From Litoditis marina (taxonomy: Eukaryota; Nematoda; Chromadorea; Rhabditida; Rhabditidae), in assembly GCA_964036275.1 (NCBI GenBank), contig OZ038436.1:6069482-6133481 (forward strand): DNA of 64,000 nt, read 5' to 3'. Positions 37,550 through 47,502 of this stretch are shown piece by piece. The notes under the pieces were generated by a model. It was not told where the DNA came from. It saw only the letters and a list, made by a program, of their open reading frames with translations, and searched no databases. Both the position numbers and the translations under genes were made by a program. Positions within the stretch are counted from its first letter, which is position 1; each line of letters begins with the position of its first letter.

Positions 37550-40500
37550 TTTCTTCTCCTCCCTCCTCTCTCTCTCTACTTGTGCAAAAGGCGATTTGTT
37601 CTTCACCTGAATGTTTCGTCGTTTGTATCAATAGCTGTCCATTCTACCAAACACGATGCGAAACCTTCACTGTCAAATGAATAGTTAAACGGGTTCAGAC
37701 AATATCTCTTTTCCGAAGAGTTAATGGACCTGGACGTGAAATTGTCGTGATTTTTTCTCTTCCATTCTTGCTCTCTCTTTGTCTATTTATCATTTATCTT
37801 CCTGTTTTTGCTTCTACCCTTTTCTCCTTCCTCTATGTCTTTTTCTGGTTTTCGCATCTACCTCATTTAAATACATTTCAGGTCAACGCGAAGTGTGCGA
37901 TTGTCATCAAACCAACCAACGGATTTTTTCAGTCGTGAGTCCATTTATACCACTTGAAGTTTTTGTAGTTTGTAGTGAAAGTGAAAGCCGGCGAAAGTTG
38001 GATACGTTCTTATTTCTTGTTCTGGACGGATCTTGAACATGTATCTTTTTAAAGATTAGTAACAACCTTCACTTATACTTATACTTATAACTCACCTTAT
38101 ACGCATAAACCAGCAAGGTTGTCCGAATAGTCAGAAAAGTTCGAAAAGCGGACTACTTTTTAGCTGAAAAGTTCGAAAAACGGACTACTTTTCATGAAAA
38201 ATCCTGAATTTTCACGTGTTTACGTATTACTTTTTGTCGCTCAATCAAATTGTACTGGTGGCTTATACGTCGGCTCTATGTTGTATTATTGTAATGTGTA
38301 TGTGTTGTGGAAAGGAACAGTCAGAACAAAAACGGGACTTTTTTTCCGGCCAATATCAGGAAATTCTGCCTGTTCTGATGCTAGTTACGATATTTTTAAA
38401 ATTTACATCTTCAATGGGGGACTTGTCGTAGAATTGTCACACTTTATAGTCAATCGCGAATAAACATTCTATTCTATTCTAACTCACTAGCATGTGATAG
38501 TCCTCATCACACCTACGTCACGTGCTACAGTATATTTTGGATTCCTAATCGGATAACTACTATAGATGAGTGTAATATAGTCCTCTTCATGTCTGCGTGA
38601 CATGCTACAGTATCTTTCATATTACGAATCGGACAACTTTACTATTTTTTACTATGTTTGTATAGTTCTCATCACTCCTACGTCAGGTGTTACAGTATCT
38701 TTCAGATTCCGAATAGGCGACGACCTCCACATAGGAATCTCGGATTCTCAGTCGGTCATTCATTCGTATTGGACCAATGGACTGAACTCGGAAGCAGCCT
38801 CCTGGGATAAATCAATACTCGTATATCAGGTTGGAAATAGGGGAATAATAATCATTGTAATTGTAAAAATAAACATTGTACTTGATAAATGAACATTGCA
38901 CAGAATGATAGAATCCACACTCGTCTTTCAGGTTGGCGGGCGAATTCTTTATTAATTCTTTTTTTAATAAACATTGTAAACCTTATTAAACATTGTTTAA
39001 ACAAGCTCAGCTTGTGGTGAATAGCTATCTTTTTTTAGCAGTGATGGTACAGAGAGCATGTTATGGGGAGTTTTCAGCTTGATCGATCTATACTATTATA
39101 TCAGGTTGAAAAGGGGGGGGGGGGGAATAAACATTGTAAAATATAATGAACATTCTATGAACAAGCTCAGCCAATGAGCCAATACTGAATATCAGGTTGG
39201 AATTGGGGAGGGTGGTCGCATGAAACATTCGGCTGCAGTTGGCTCATTGATAAACATAGCATAAAGAAGCATAGCTAGTTGTGAATATCGATGTATGTCT
39301 ACAATATATCAGATTAGAAATATGGAGGGAGGGGGGGGGGCGATATTACAGCTTCCATAGGCTGGAAATCACAGGTGGACCACCACCAGGGGACCCTTAA
39401 CTATTTAACAGACTGGACGAGAGGGGACCTATATCTATTTGACAAATTACCCATTTTTGTGATTTCGTGCCACTGAATTGGAGAGGGACCCCTAACTTTT
39501 CGTGTTTTTCTGCGGGAGGGATCATTAACTCTTTAGACCCCTAACCAGGACTATCCCACATAGGTTGGAAATTTCCGGCAAATATTGCTCCCAAACACCC
39601 TGAAAGCATGTATATTGATTTAGAAATGGTAGAATGTGATCGATACTCATATTGTGTGTGTAATGTGGCTTTGTTTGGTGACAGAAAGCTGCTCCATTAA
39701 GAGGGGGGGGGGGGACTGTACATTAGTGCAGTCAGCTCAGAACAATCGGGTTGCAAAACAGTAAAATACTGTTTATACAGCGTGGCTGTCATAGATATTG
39801 ATTTTTCCCTCTCGTCGTCTGACGTCTCTTCGGGGCACACTATATCTCTATATTTGTTGCGATACAGTTTCGATCAAACGCGAGTTTGTAATTAACAGGC
39901 TATGGTCTGGGAGGGTAGAGAGGTATCAGGGCACAACTGATAGTTCATACTTTAATAGGCTTAGTGCAATCAGGCAGGCAGTATTACTACGCACCGTTGC
40001 AACTTGTTGAATATATCGGATGAAACATTCGGCTGCAGTCGGCTCATTGGTCTGGCTTCTATTACAATAAGTAGACAGACACAGTAATCATTTCAAATCA
40101 GGTGTATGATGGTGTTTAAACAGCAAACTACAGTGCACACAGAACGAAAAGAATAACCTGTTATTAAATAAAAGTGTTAAAAAATAAAGTTATAGTAAAG
40201 TTGCAAGATTTGGGTTATACTAGTACAACAAAATTGACTTGCAATAAATTTAAATAAAGAGGTTGTTTTTAGAAGTCTAGAACTGTACGTTCTTTTCATT
40301 TGTTCTTTTCAGTTTTCGAGCGAAGATTCGAGCTGGTTCGACAATTCGTTGTTCACTTTTCTCAATCAACAATCGAATAGATTTCTCGGACAGGTGAGAC
40401 CGTAAAAAACAGTTGTTGGTTTTATTATTTGAACCAAACACTTACACTTTGAAAATATTCTTGCAGTTTGAAAATATTTTTCTGTTGGGTTTCATTCAGA

Positions 40501-41390
40501 GAAATTGTTTGAATAGTCAATATGTTCGAAAACCTGGCTTTTATTCTGTCAAAATTATGGAAGTTTGATGATTTTTGTGGTGAAATCATGAAGTTTCACG
40601 CATTTGCATACAAACAAAGGTTTCTTTATATCGTTAAATAATCACACTTTACTGGTGTAGCATACAAACGGCTGGCTGTTTTCTGTTTTTTTCCACCAAC
40701 CTTTTTTCGGTTGCCGCTCAACCGTTCAATATTGCAGATGTACAATGACATTGAATGGAACTGTTTTGATCTGGTCATGGAATTTCTCAAATATATCGAC
40801 TATCGACACTACACCAAAGTACACTTTGTCGCCGAATTTGTTCAGGTATAGATAATTATCAATGATATGACTGCTTTATTCTCGAACCCATTCTTTCTAT
40901 AGTCAGACCTATATATATATTTTCATTCAATAGTTCTGATGCTTCAATAGCATTTAGCATTTTCCGAGTTTTATCTGGGTTTGAGAGGAAGCGATTTTTA
41001 TCATACCGGTTGAGTGAAGCGAAGGTTAATAGACTTTAGAAGATATAACTCATCAATCTCTTTCGAACCGAAGTATTTGCTTGGTGATCCTGAAACATTG
41101 AAATGCTTTCCTTTTTCTATGATGAACCCAACACTCCAAGTCGGGAACATCTGGTATATCCGGATTTGTTGTTGGCGCTACGATTACGTGGACCAATTCC
41201 AGGGCCTCCGTCCTCTAAACTGCAATGCATTTCCAATTGCAGCTTAAAGGACCGAAATGTTGGGATTGGTTCACATTATCTTTCTACTTTAACTGTGTTT
41301 GGGTAATTTCAGGATGCTTTGAAGAATGCGATGAAATACTGTAACCTTGTGAATATCGTTGCGGAACGGGGAGCTATTCTTATTGGATGA
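36426..41390 (+). CDS. MKRN2OS-like protein
   Basis: This protein matches, from memory, human MKRN2 opposite-strand protein (C3orf83), whose function is not established. Exons: 36426-36530, 37174-37221, 37882-37934, 38706-38829, 40313-40393, 40738-40845, 41313-41390, about 198 residues with consistent phases. The start lies 3 bases behind CTTCAG, which fits trans-splicing. The N-terminus has CxxC-like pairs (LRCADCDALF, PLPCPF). The body has the family core: NAKCAIVIKPTNG, FRIGDDLHIGISDSQSVIHSY, a NGL.....SWDKSILV block, then the C-terminal DIEWNCFDLVMEFLKYI helix followed by EFVQDALKN. The competing frame opening MGAARLEC in exon 1 closes after 17 codons and was rejected. Exon 38706-38829 is bordered on both sides by tandem copies of its own splice sites. 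It is the third gene in a row on this strand, 832 bases after samp-1. Confidence 0.88.
37266..37500. mobile_element. Interspersed repeat, 'gtttgttccaccc' family, copy 2
   Basis: Collinear with 7008-7230. It ends 'ggtgaaacagagtat' exactly where a CT microsatellite begins (37500-37545). Confidence 0.6.
37500..37580. repeat. CT microsatellite
   Basis: CT dinucleotide repeat, pure for about 35 bases and then degenerate, in an intron of the MKRN2OS-like gene. Confidence 0.9.
37610..37677 (+). ncRNA. Weak candidate 21U-RNA gene
   Basis: CACCTGAATGTTTC core, AT-rich but not TATA-like box ('tgtatcaatag'), CGAT with its T at 37657. Confidence 0.25.
38103..38268. mobile_element. 'accagtaaggttgtccgaat' MITE in the MKRN2OS-like gene
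   Basis: 'gcataaaccagcaaggttgt' to 'aattgtactggtggcttata', with an internal duplication of 'aaagttcgaaaa.cggactactttt'. Confidence 0.7.
38495..38720 (+). repeat. Three tandem copies spanning the acceptor of exon 38706-38829
   Basis: Units at about 38510, 38590 and 38672 each read 'c.t.cgtca.gtg.tacagtat.ttt' followed by 'att.cgaat.gg'. The third contains the real acceptor (ctttcag/attccgaatagg). The others keep the layout but have lost CAG ('ttcatatt', 'tttggatt'). Confidence 0.8.
38815..39350 (+). repeat. Array of copies of the donor region of exon 38706-38829
   Basis: 'atatcaggttggaaat' followed by a G run and 'aataaacattgta' occurs at the true exon end (38823) and again near 38923, 39098, 39190 and 39306 with drift. 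Several copies keep a CAG/GTTGG decoy donor. The tail of the array carries poly-G runs at 39113-39125 and 39332-39341. Confidence 0.75.
39963..40029 (-). ncRNA. Candidate 21U-RNA (piRNA) gene, antisense in an MKRN2OS-like intron
   Basis: Minus-strand AATGTTTCA from 40029, GATATATTC box about 5 bases on, TAAT with its T at 39983. Sequence around the core ('tgaaacattcggctgcagt.ggctcattg') is duplicated at about 39222-39245, where the box is missing. Confidence 0.4.
41032..41099 (-). ncRNA. Weak candidate 21U-RNA gene
   Basis: Minus-strand CAATGTTTCA from 41100 and TGAT with its T at 41052. There is no clear TATA-like box. Confidence 0.25.
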
Positions 41391-41635
41391 ATAGTCGATA
41401 TGAAAAAGTGGAGTGATTATGGTTCATCTAATACGTAATTTAATTTTGCCGTATTCCTAATCTTTGTTTCATTTTAAAATAGATTGTATTTGCTATGTAT
41501 TACCGAAATTAACAATGTATGTGTTTGTGGTATTTCAATTTCCGTTTCACTTATTTTCGCATTACTTTCAAGCTCATTTTTGTGAATTCTTGCCTTATTT
41601 CATCTGAAATTATGGGATTGTTTTATCCCTTTTAG

Positions 41636-41885
41636 GCACCAGGTAAAACTCATTCAGAAATAAAACTCATTACTGGAAAACTCATTGAGAATTGAAACTC
41701 ATTAACTTATTTTTAGTCGGGAATTCAAAAATGCCAAAAAATTTGAAAGTTGATTTTTGCTTTTCTCTACGTTCATGTACTTAATGAGATTTATTTTTGA
41801 ATGAGAAATGAGTTATACTTTAATGAGTTTTATTCCTGAATATACTTTAATGAGTTTTATTTCTGAATGAGTTTTTCTGGTTGCC
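41636..41885. repeat. Fold-back repeat of 'aaactcatt' units
   Basis: Opens 'caccaggtaaaactcattca' and closes 'tgaatgagtttttctggttg'. Units 'aaaactcatt' run one way on the left and 'aatgagtttt' on the right. The plan is the same as 23953-24185, but the core heptamer differs. Confidence 0.65.
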
Positions 41886-42237
41886 ATTGTTTTAGCTAAT
41901 ATTTTAAATCTAACATAGCTGTTAGGTTATTAATTCACGATTGGTTTCTCACTTTATTAATTTCAATATTGTTTCTATTTGGAGCATATTTGAATTGATT
42001 TGAGTTATTGGAAATATTCAATACATTTCATTGTTTTTGTTTGTTGAATTTGAATTGCATTTATGGATATTTTTGCGAAACAAAGTACTATTCTTAAACA
42101 CACTCATATGTACATATACTTAATAATATTATATTATCAATTTTTTCTTAATGTTCTACTGGTTTGTGTTGAAACACCGTTATACTTGCTCATTCACAGT
42201 TTGGAAAATGTGGTTTTTACCATTATTTTGAAGTTTG

Positions 42238-42335
42238 TACGGTATCCGAAATTCAGTCCTAGGTTACCTTGTTACCCACCGGTTACCTGTGAGATAACCT
42301 GAAGAAGGGTTACCGAAAACCTCGGTCAGTATATA
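42238..42335. mobile_element. 'ggttacc' family MITE fragment
   Basis: 'tacggtatccgaaattcagt' to 'gggttaccgaaaacctcggt', containing the family motifs 'ccggttacctgtgagataacct' in part. Confidence 0.5.
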
Positions 42336-42704
42336 ATTGGCCTATTAAAGTCGCCGAATACTACGAAAATCAGCCTACTGCGCCCAAGTGTTTCGTCTGG
42401 TGCGTATAACAAGTTGCATCTGACAATGATGTAATGGTATAATGAACCTGTGCTCTATCATGTTTGAAATCTTGCTTTTGAAAGAATAACGTTGTTTCGC
42501 TTTTGTAATTTGCAAAAATGGGTTCAATAGAAATTGATCCGAAATAAGTCTCAACTTGTTATAGTTCGTTATAAATGTCAAACCAAATTAGTTTTTGGAA
42601 CTCTGTTTGGGTGAGGTACTATTTGTCATTGCTGAGCTAATTTGACTTTAACCCCCTCCTTTTTTTCTTTGTCGCCTGTGTGACGGTTCGTTACATAGGT
42701 AGTT

Positions 42705-43375
42705 GGACTTCCCTGACAGAACAGAGAGAAAATTTTCACTGAAATTTCAGAGAGAAAATAGGGGGGAAATCGGGGTAGATCAGGGATAATTCAGGGTGAT
42801 TTCCCGGTAATTTCCCAGCACTTACTTTGACATTTTTAGTAGGGAAATTCCGGAGGTGTTTCAGGGATATGTACGGGATATTATAGAGCAATCATTAGCA
42901 GGGATGTGGCGGGGAGAAAACAGCGATTTCGCGCGCGGCGCACCAGAGTAGCTGGCTCGATCAGCTGTTCTGCACACATTAGAGCCAACCCGTACTAGAT
43001 ACGGCGCACCGCCAGACGTGGCTGACCGCCGTTTTTTGTTTCACTCTGAGTTTGAAATCGTATCATATATGATTTATAATGGAAGAGTACTTAACTATTA
43101 ACTGCAGGGTTAATAAATTAAAGTAAAAATTTACAAAATGTTTTTGATATTGTCTTTTAGATAATGAATTTTTTTTCATTTTCTAAAGTATTCGTTTGTA
43201 TTATGTTCTGAAGCAACCCGTAATTTCTCTCTTTCATCACTGAGATTTCTCTGATTTCCCCCAGAAATTCCTCTGTTTTCTCCCTGTCTTAGCAGGGGCC
43301 AGACCGCGGTTTGGCCCCTGCTAAAACAGGGGTGGTTTCGGGGTGAAACAGAGAAATGTCAGGGGTGAACAGAAT
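42705..43375. repeat. Inverted-repeat-rich element with a strong central-right hairpin
   Basis: 'ccctgacagaacagagagaa' at the left and 'gaaacagagaaatgtcaggg' at the right look like inverted ends. At 43289-43326, 'ttagcaggggcca' and 'tggcccctgctaa' form a near-perfect hairpin. The stretch is rich in 'ggggaaat' and 'cagggat' motifs. Confidence 0.5.
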
Positions 43376-43441
43376 CCAGTGTTAGTCTCACTGTTCGTGT
43401 CTGTCAATAAGCGCACCTAAATGTTTCAGCCGCTCCTGCAA

Positions 43442-46400
43442 ATGGCCGAATCATTGGAACACGAATCGAGTGAAGACACGGACAGAATTTTGGACAGCAA
43501 CTCATTTCTCAATAGTCAGGTAAGAAATTCTTATTGTAAAGTAGGATGATTATGTGATCTATTCGCAACGCTTCAGTCCTTTAAACTGCAATACATTGTT
43601 CAATTGCAGTTCAAAGGACCGTTGACACGAGATTGGTCCACATAATCGTCCTTCTTTAACCAACTCTGTTTGAATTTGGTCGAAAATTAGGATTTTCTTA
43701 ACGGTATAATAGTTTATGAACCTAAAGTATTGTAAATATTTTGTTAAGTTCGGGTTTTAACTAAATAACGAAAAAGCTAATCGAATAAAACATACAAAAA
43801 TACATACTTAATGTCGCGTTCATAGTTTCCATGCTAGTCGCACTTCGTAAATGATGCTACGTTGCGAGAAGGCAGGAAGTTTTCCGCACTTCAAGGTTTC
43901 AATCATTCTACTTAAATGGCGGCTATTTGCTAGGTTAGTCAATTGGCTATTTGCTTGCTTAGTCAATCCACGATTAGAGATAGTCATATGCTCAAACTTG
44001 TCGTCACATTTTTCGATTAACTCAGTGTCTTGTTTGTTCACTCCAATGTTTCAGTCATTCTATATAAAAGACGGCTATTTGTTCAGTTACTAATAGTACG
44101 ACTTGTACAAACTTCTTTTCAGTTCGAGATCTTCACGCACGACTACCGCGAATTGAAGGAGGTTCCCAAGTGTAGCCAGCACGAGGGCGGAAGCGGCTGT
44201 TGCGGAGATGAGTGGGTTTGAACTTTGAATTTTATACTTGAGCAATTTGTAGTTTGAACTTTGTACTTTGGTAGGCATTGTGCATTCCACCCCTCCGCTG
44301 CGGGGACAAGTGGGTTGTACTTTGAACTTCAACCCCTCCCCCCCCCGTTAAATAAAGGTGTAATTGTATATACTTTATGAATAAAGTGACACACGACTGA
44401 ATTAGTTGCCGTAAACGATTATATAATTGTCTTGAAAGGTTCTGTAAATTATGAGCGTTCTTGTTATTTTTTCAACATTCTGAATGACATTTCGATTGTT
44501 TCAGAAAACCAGAAGAGACTGCCTACAAAAAGAAGGATGTGGTCAACATTACCCGAAAACTGCAGAGGGCAATTGCAAATCTGGAAGGGTGGGAATTATA
44601 TTTTTTTGAACACTTCTTCTCTTTTTCTCTTAGATATTAGCACATTAGGATTACTAGAAGTAGGATTTAATAACAAGAGTTAAATTAGTTCATTTAAAAT
44701 AGAAATAGTTGTATTGTAACATGTAAAAATTAGTTTATCTAGTATTTAAGTAATGTTTTACTAATTGATTTTTGTACTGGGTCAGTGGCTTATCTTCTGA
44801 TGAGGCCTCGACCACTAACCCTAAGACATCGTAAAGGTGGTGAGGCCGAAACGATGTATTTTATTTTAAACTTAGTCATTATTAACTTCATAGATAGTAT
44901 TTATTACTTTTAATTCATTTAACCATTCATTTATTGAGTTCATCCTAGTTAACTTGACTTCATTTAACCTATTTTTGCTTATTTAATTGATTTCTATAAT
45001 ACTCTGAAGTGGCCTACTTAGCATTATCGACCTCTGTCTTTTGAGAAAAAGAATAGTTATCGAACCAAGTAATTCAAAAATTTTGAAGAGTTTGGTTGAA
45101 AGATTTGAAAAACCACAAACCACGGTGTTTGAACCCTACAATGCTCCAATTGACGCTTTAGTTCAAGTGCGCCGCGGTTTTGAATGTTCGCGCCGTCGCC
45201 TCGCGGAGCTCTGACGCGTGCGGCTCGCAAGAAATAGTGTGGAGAAGCAAGAGAGTGCGCCCGCGAATTTCAAATATTTTTGAAATCTACAGTAATGTCT
45301 CATGCGTCGCGGTCTTTGCGGCCGGCCGCGTTTCACTGCGTAAAAATTAACGAACGCAGAACACCGTGAAACGTAGGCGACTTTGTTATATTCTCTACGG
45401 TACACCCGTTTTTCTCACAATCAGAAGTGTAAGCCACCCTAACTTTACTCATAGTCGCCTTTAGCTGGTGAGAAACAGGGTTCTAGTTCCGTTTCGCAGA
45501 TAAAACACCAGACTTTCAATCGAATGTTGTGAACAACAAGGTCGTCTCATAAACACCAAAATAACCCAATATAGAATGCACTAGATCGATTTTGGAGATT
45601 TATTATGATTTTTTTAATTAAGATTCTGAAGTGAGAAAACTTTATAGTTCTTAGTTCTCTTCTGGTATGAGCAGTCAATATTTGGCAAGATATCGAGAAA
45701 TAGCCAAGTTTTCCCGTTACTGCTAAAAAGTAGCGAGTTTTTTTGAATTTGTGTGGTTGTGCGGATGAAAACTTCACCTATTTGGAGTTTCACATGTTAT
45801 TTCTAATGTGATAAGTCACGTGTTCAACGGCGAATAGATTCAATTCTACAACTAACCGGGTTTTTAGGTAACCTAACCTTTTTTTCCGGTTACCTCACAG
45901 GTAACCTGAGAGTAACCTCAAACTAAAATTCGGTTACCGTTCAAACTAACAGTAAAAAACCACACTTTGCGTTAGAAAAACAGGTAACCGGTTTCTCATT
46001 TTAGGTTACCAACCGGTTACCTACTGAGGTAACCTGAAAAATAGGTTACCAAAAAAGGGTTAGGTTACCTGAAAACCCGGTTAGATATAGAATTCACCAA
46101 TAGATTCGATTCTATTCTGAAGTTTGATTTCAGTCTGGGAGACAGCGGTCCCATATCATCTATGATCACTCAGTTGAAAGATGTCAACGAACGACTACAG
46201 ACGGCAATCAAAATAGAGAGTTGGTTTTAGTTCTCTTTCTCTCTCTTCCTCTCTCTTTACCCTCTATCTCGAATGGAGTCCATTTCAGATTCTGAATTCT
46301 CCACGTCGTCCGTGAAGCTTCCAGAATATGATCCAATCGATATGCATCTTTTGCTAGGCAAAGAAGAGGTACGTAATTCTGTTCCATAGTTGTGTAGAAT

Positions 46401-46824
46401 TGTTCGTACTGTTGAAACACTCTAATGTTTCAGCGACTTTTTATAGTCTAGAATGACGATGAAAAATTGATTCAGGTATATTGTTCGCACTTGTTTTAAT
46501 CGCAGCAAAAAAAAGCAGGCCAAAAAAGAAAAGTGGTAAGGTATCCGAAAACCCAGTCATGTTTTCTAGAAGCCTTTTTTTTCATTCAACCATAAATAAC
46601 TTCTTGATTTTCGTGGAAAAAACCCAATTTATCCAGTCAAAAAATTATATAAATTGGGAATAAGGTAGTGATTTATTTTATATCAGGTTCCCAGCTCAAT
46701 GTCTATGTTGGAAAAAGTTGCTGATGACGAGAAAAAAAGTCGATTGGCAATGGTCCAGCTATTGGGAGAAGCTGAGATAATGATACAGGAATATGATCAT
46801 TTCAAACGCGGACTACGAACATAA
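43442..46824 (+). CDS. Small coiled-coil protein of unknown function
   Basis: I do not recognise the family. Exons: 43442-43519, 44123-44211, 44505-44588, 46134-46219, 46289-46368, 46687-46824, with phases 0, 2, 2, 1, 0 consistent, giving about 184 residues. The start lies 12 bases behind AATGTTTCAG with no earlier exon seen, as for trans-splicing. The N-terminus is acidic (SLEHESSEDTDRILDSNSFLNSQ), followed by a small cysteine/histidine patch (CSQHEGGSGCC). Two predicted helices look coiled-coil forming (DVVNITRKLQRAIANLEG; SMITQLKDVNERLQTAIKIE), and there is a third near the C-terminus (SRLAMVQLLGEAEIMIQEYDHFKRGL). The donor of exon 2 was set at GA/gtgggt because only that phase keeps exon 3 in the helical frame. 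Intron 3 contains the hammerhead-like element at 44779-44857. The protein could be a small cytoskeletal or complex subunit, but nothing in the sequence decides this. Confidence 0.75.
43529..43660. mobile_element. 'cgattatgtgg' hairpin MITE
   Basis: 'taaagtaggatgattatgtg' to 'cacataatcgtccttcttta' is an inverted pair of about 25 bases. Inner inverted 'cctttaaactgcaat' / 'attgcagttcaaagg' makes nearly the whole element a hairpin. Confidence 0.8.
43893..43959 (+). ncRNA. Degenerate duplicate of the 44045 candidate 21U-RNA
   Basis: 'ggtttcaatcattctactta' followed by 'aatggcggctattt' aligns with 44047-44081. The core has changed TGTTTC to GGTTTC, but TAGT with its T at 43939 keeps the spacing. 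Confidence 0.25.
44045..44111 (+). ncRNA. Candidate 21U-RNA (piRNA) gene in an intron
   Basis: CACTCCAATGTTTCA (core from 44045), TATATAAAAG box at 44061-44070, TACT with its T at 44091. The predicted 21-mer is 44091-44111, ending 11 bases before exon 44123-44211. This is one of the best matches to the composite motif. Confidence 0.55.
44195..44335 (+). repeat. Duplicated donor end of exon 44123-44211
   Basis: 'gcggagatgagtgggtttga' plus 'actttgaa' at the exon end recurs as 'gcggggacaagtgggttgta' plus 'ctttgaac' at 44300-44327, keeping a GTGGGT decoy donor. Confidence 0.7.
44779..44857 (+). ncRNA. Hammerhead-ribozyme-like element with permuted strand order
   Basis: All conserved hammerhead parts are present. 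CTGATGA is at 44797-44803. Stem II is GGCCTC (44804-44809) with GAGGCC (44842-44847). GAA is at 44848-44850. Stem III is ACATCGT (44826-44832) with ACGATGT (44851-44857), which supplies the A15.1-U16.1 pair. The unpaired cleavage-site base is A44833. Stem I is ATCTT (44792-44796) with AAGGT (44834-44838). The order along the strand is core-a, substrate strand, core-b, which is not any of the three circular permutations of known hammerheads. An extra stem GGGTCAGTGG/CCACTAACCC (44779-44788, 44812-44821; one mismatch) closes the first half. The whole is therefore two hairpins whose loops would pair to build the core. Cleavage would be expected after A44833. It lies in intron 3 of the coiled-coil gene, in sense orientation. 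The sequence match is direct; activity is inference. Confidence 0.5.
45120..45375. mobile_element. GC-rich element with 'acggtgtt' inverted ends
   Basis: 'accacggtgtttgaac' at the left and 'gaacaccgtgaaacg' at the right are inverted. The interior is unusually GC-rich for this window ('gcgtgcggctcgcaag', 'gcggccggccgcg'). It sits in an intron and has no coding capacity. Confidence 0.5.
45843..46098. mobile_element. 'ggttacc' family MITE, copy 3 (most complete)
   Basis: 'ttcaattctacaactaaccg' to 'cccggttagatatagaattcacc' in inverted arrangement, with the GGTTACC/GGTAACC interior. It ends 35 bases before exon 46134-46219. Confidence 0.8.
46424..46491 (+). ncRNA. Candidate 21U-RNA (piRNA) gene in an intron
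   Basis: CACTCTAATGTTTCA (core from 46424), TTTTATAG box, TGAT with its T at 46471. The predicted 21-mer is 46471-46491, in the last intron of the coiled-coil gene. Confidence 0.45.
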
Positions 46825-46924
46825 TTATAGTTATGAATGGTTGTATTTTTTTATTAAACTTCTATTACGAAGAAATTAATTGTTTTATATGAGTGAATGA
46901 AGATTTGTTGTTGGAGAAGGGTAT

Positions 46925-47095
46925 TAAAGAAAGACGATTATGTGGTCCAATCGCAACGCTTCAGTCCTTTAAACCGCAATATATTTTTCAATTGCAGTTT
47001 AAAGGACCGATGTAACGGGATTGGTCCACATAATCGTCCTTCTTTAAAGGACCGTTGACACGAGATTGGTCCACATTATCGTCCTTCTTTAAATA
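46925..47095. mobile_element. 'cgattatgtgg' hairpin MITE with a partial tandem copy
   Basis: 'aaagaaagacgattatgtgg' to 'ccacataatcgtccttcttt' at 46925-47047, then a second right arm ('ggaccgttgacacgagattg') at 47047-47095. Inner inverted 'cctttaaa.cgcaat' / 'attgcagtttaaagg' forms the hairpin. Confidence 0.8.
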
Positions 47096-47502
47096 TATTT
47101 TTATGGTAATAAAACTTGTATGATAATAAAACTTCCTGTCTATCTATAAATTGAATGTGGGTGAATGTTGTTGTTTTAACAATCTAGGGAAAGAAACAGT
47201 TGATGAGATATGTTTTTGAATTGGGTTTAAGTAGAGGTAGTGAAACATACGTCTGTCTGTGTGTCAAGGCTGTGAAAGAGTTAGTATAAGTTTCGCGCCA
47301 GCACAGTGTGTATTGTTTGCCAAAAGATGGTAAAGGCAAAAGTTAGACAAGTCAGCCTCTTATTACTAAGAGAACCGACTGTCCCATGCATTGGTGGTTC
47401 AGTGGTAGTTGTTTTGTACACACGGCTGGGCGATACCCTTATATTCATAGACACAGCAGAATTTCCAACCATTTTCAACTTGCATATATTGTGTGACTAG
47501 TG

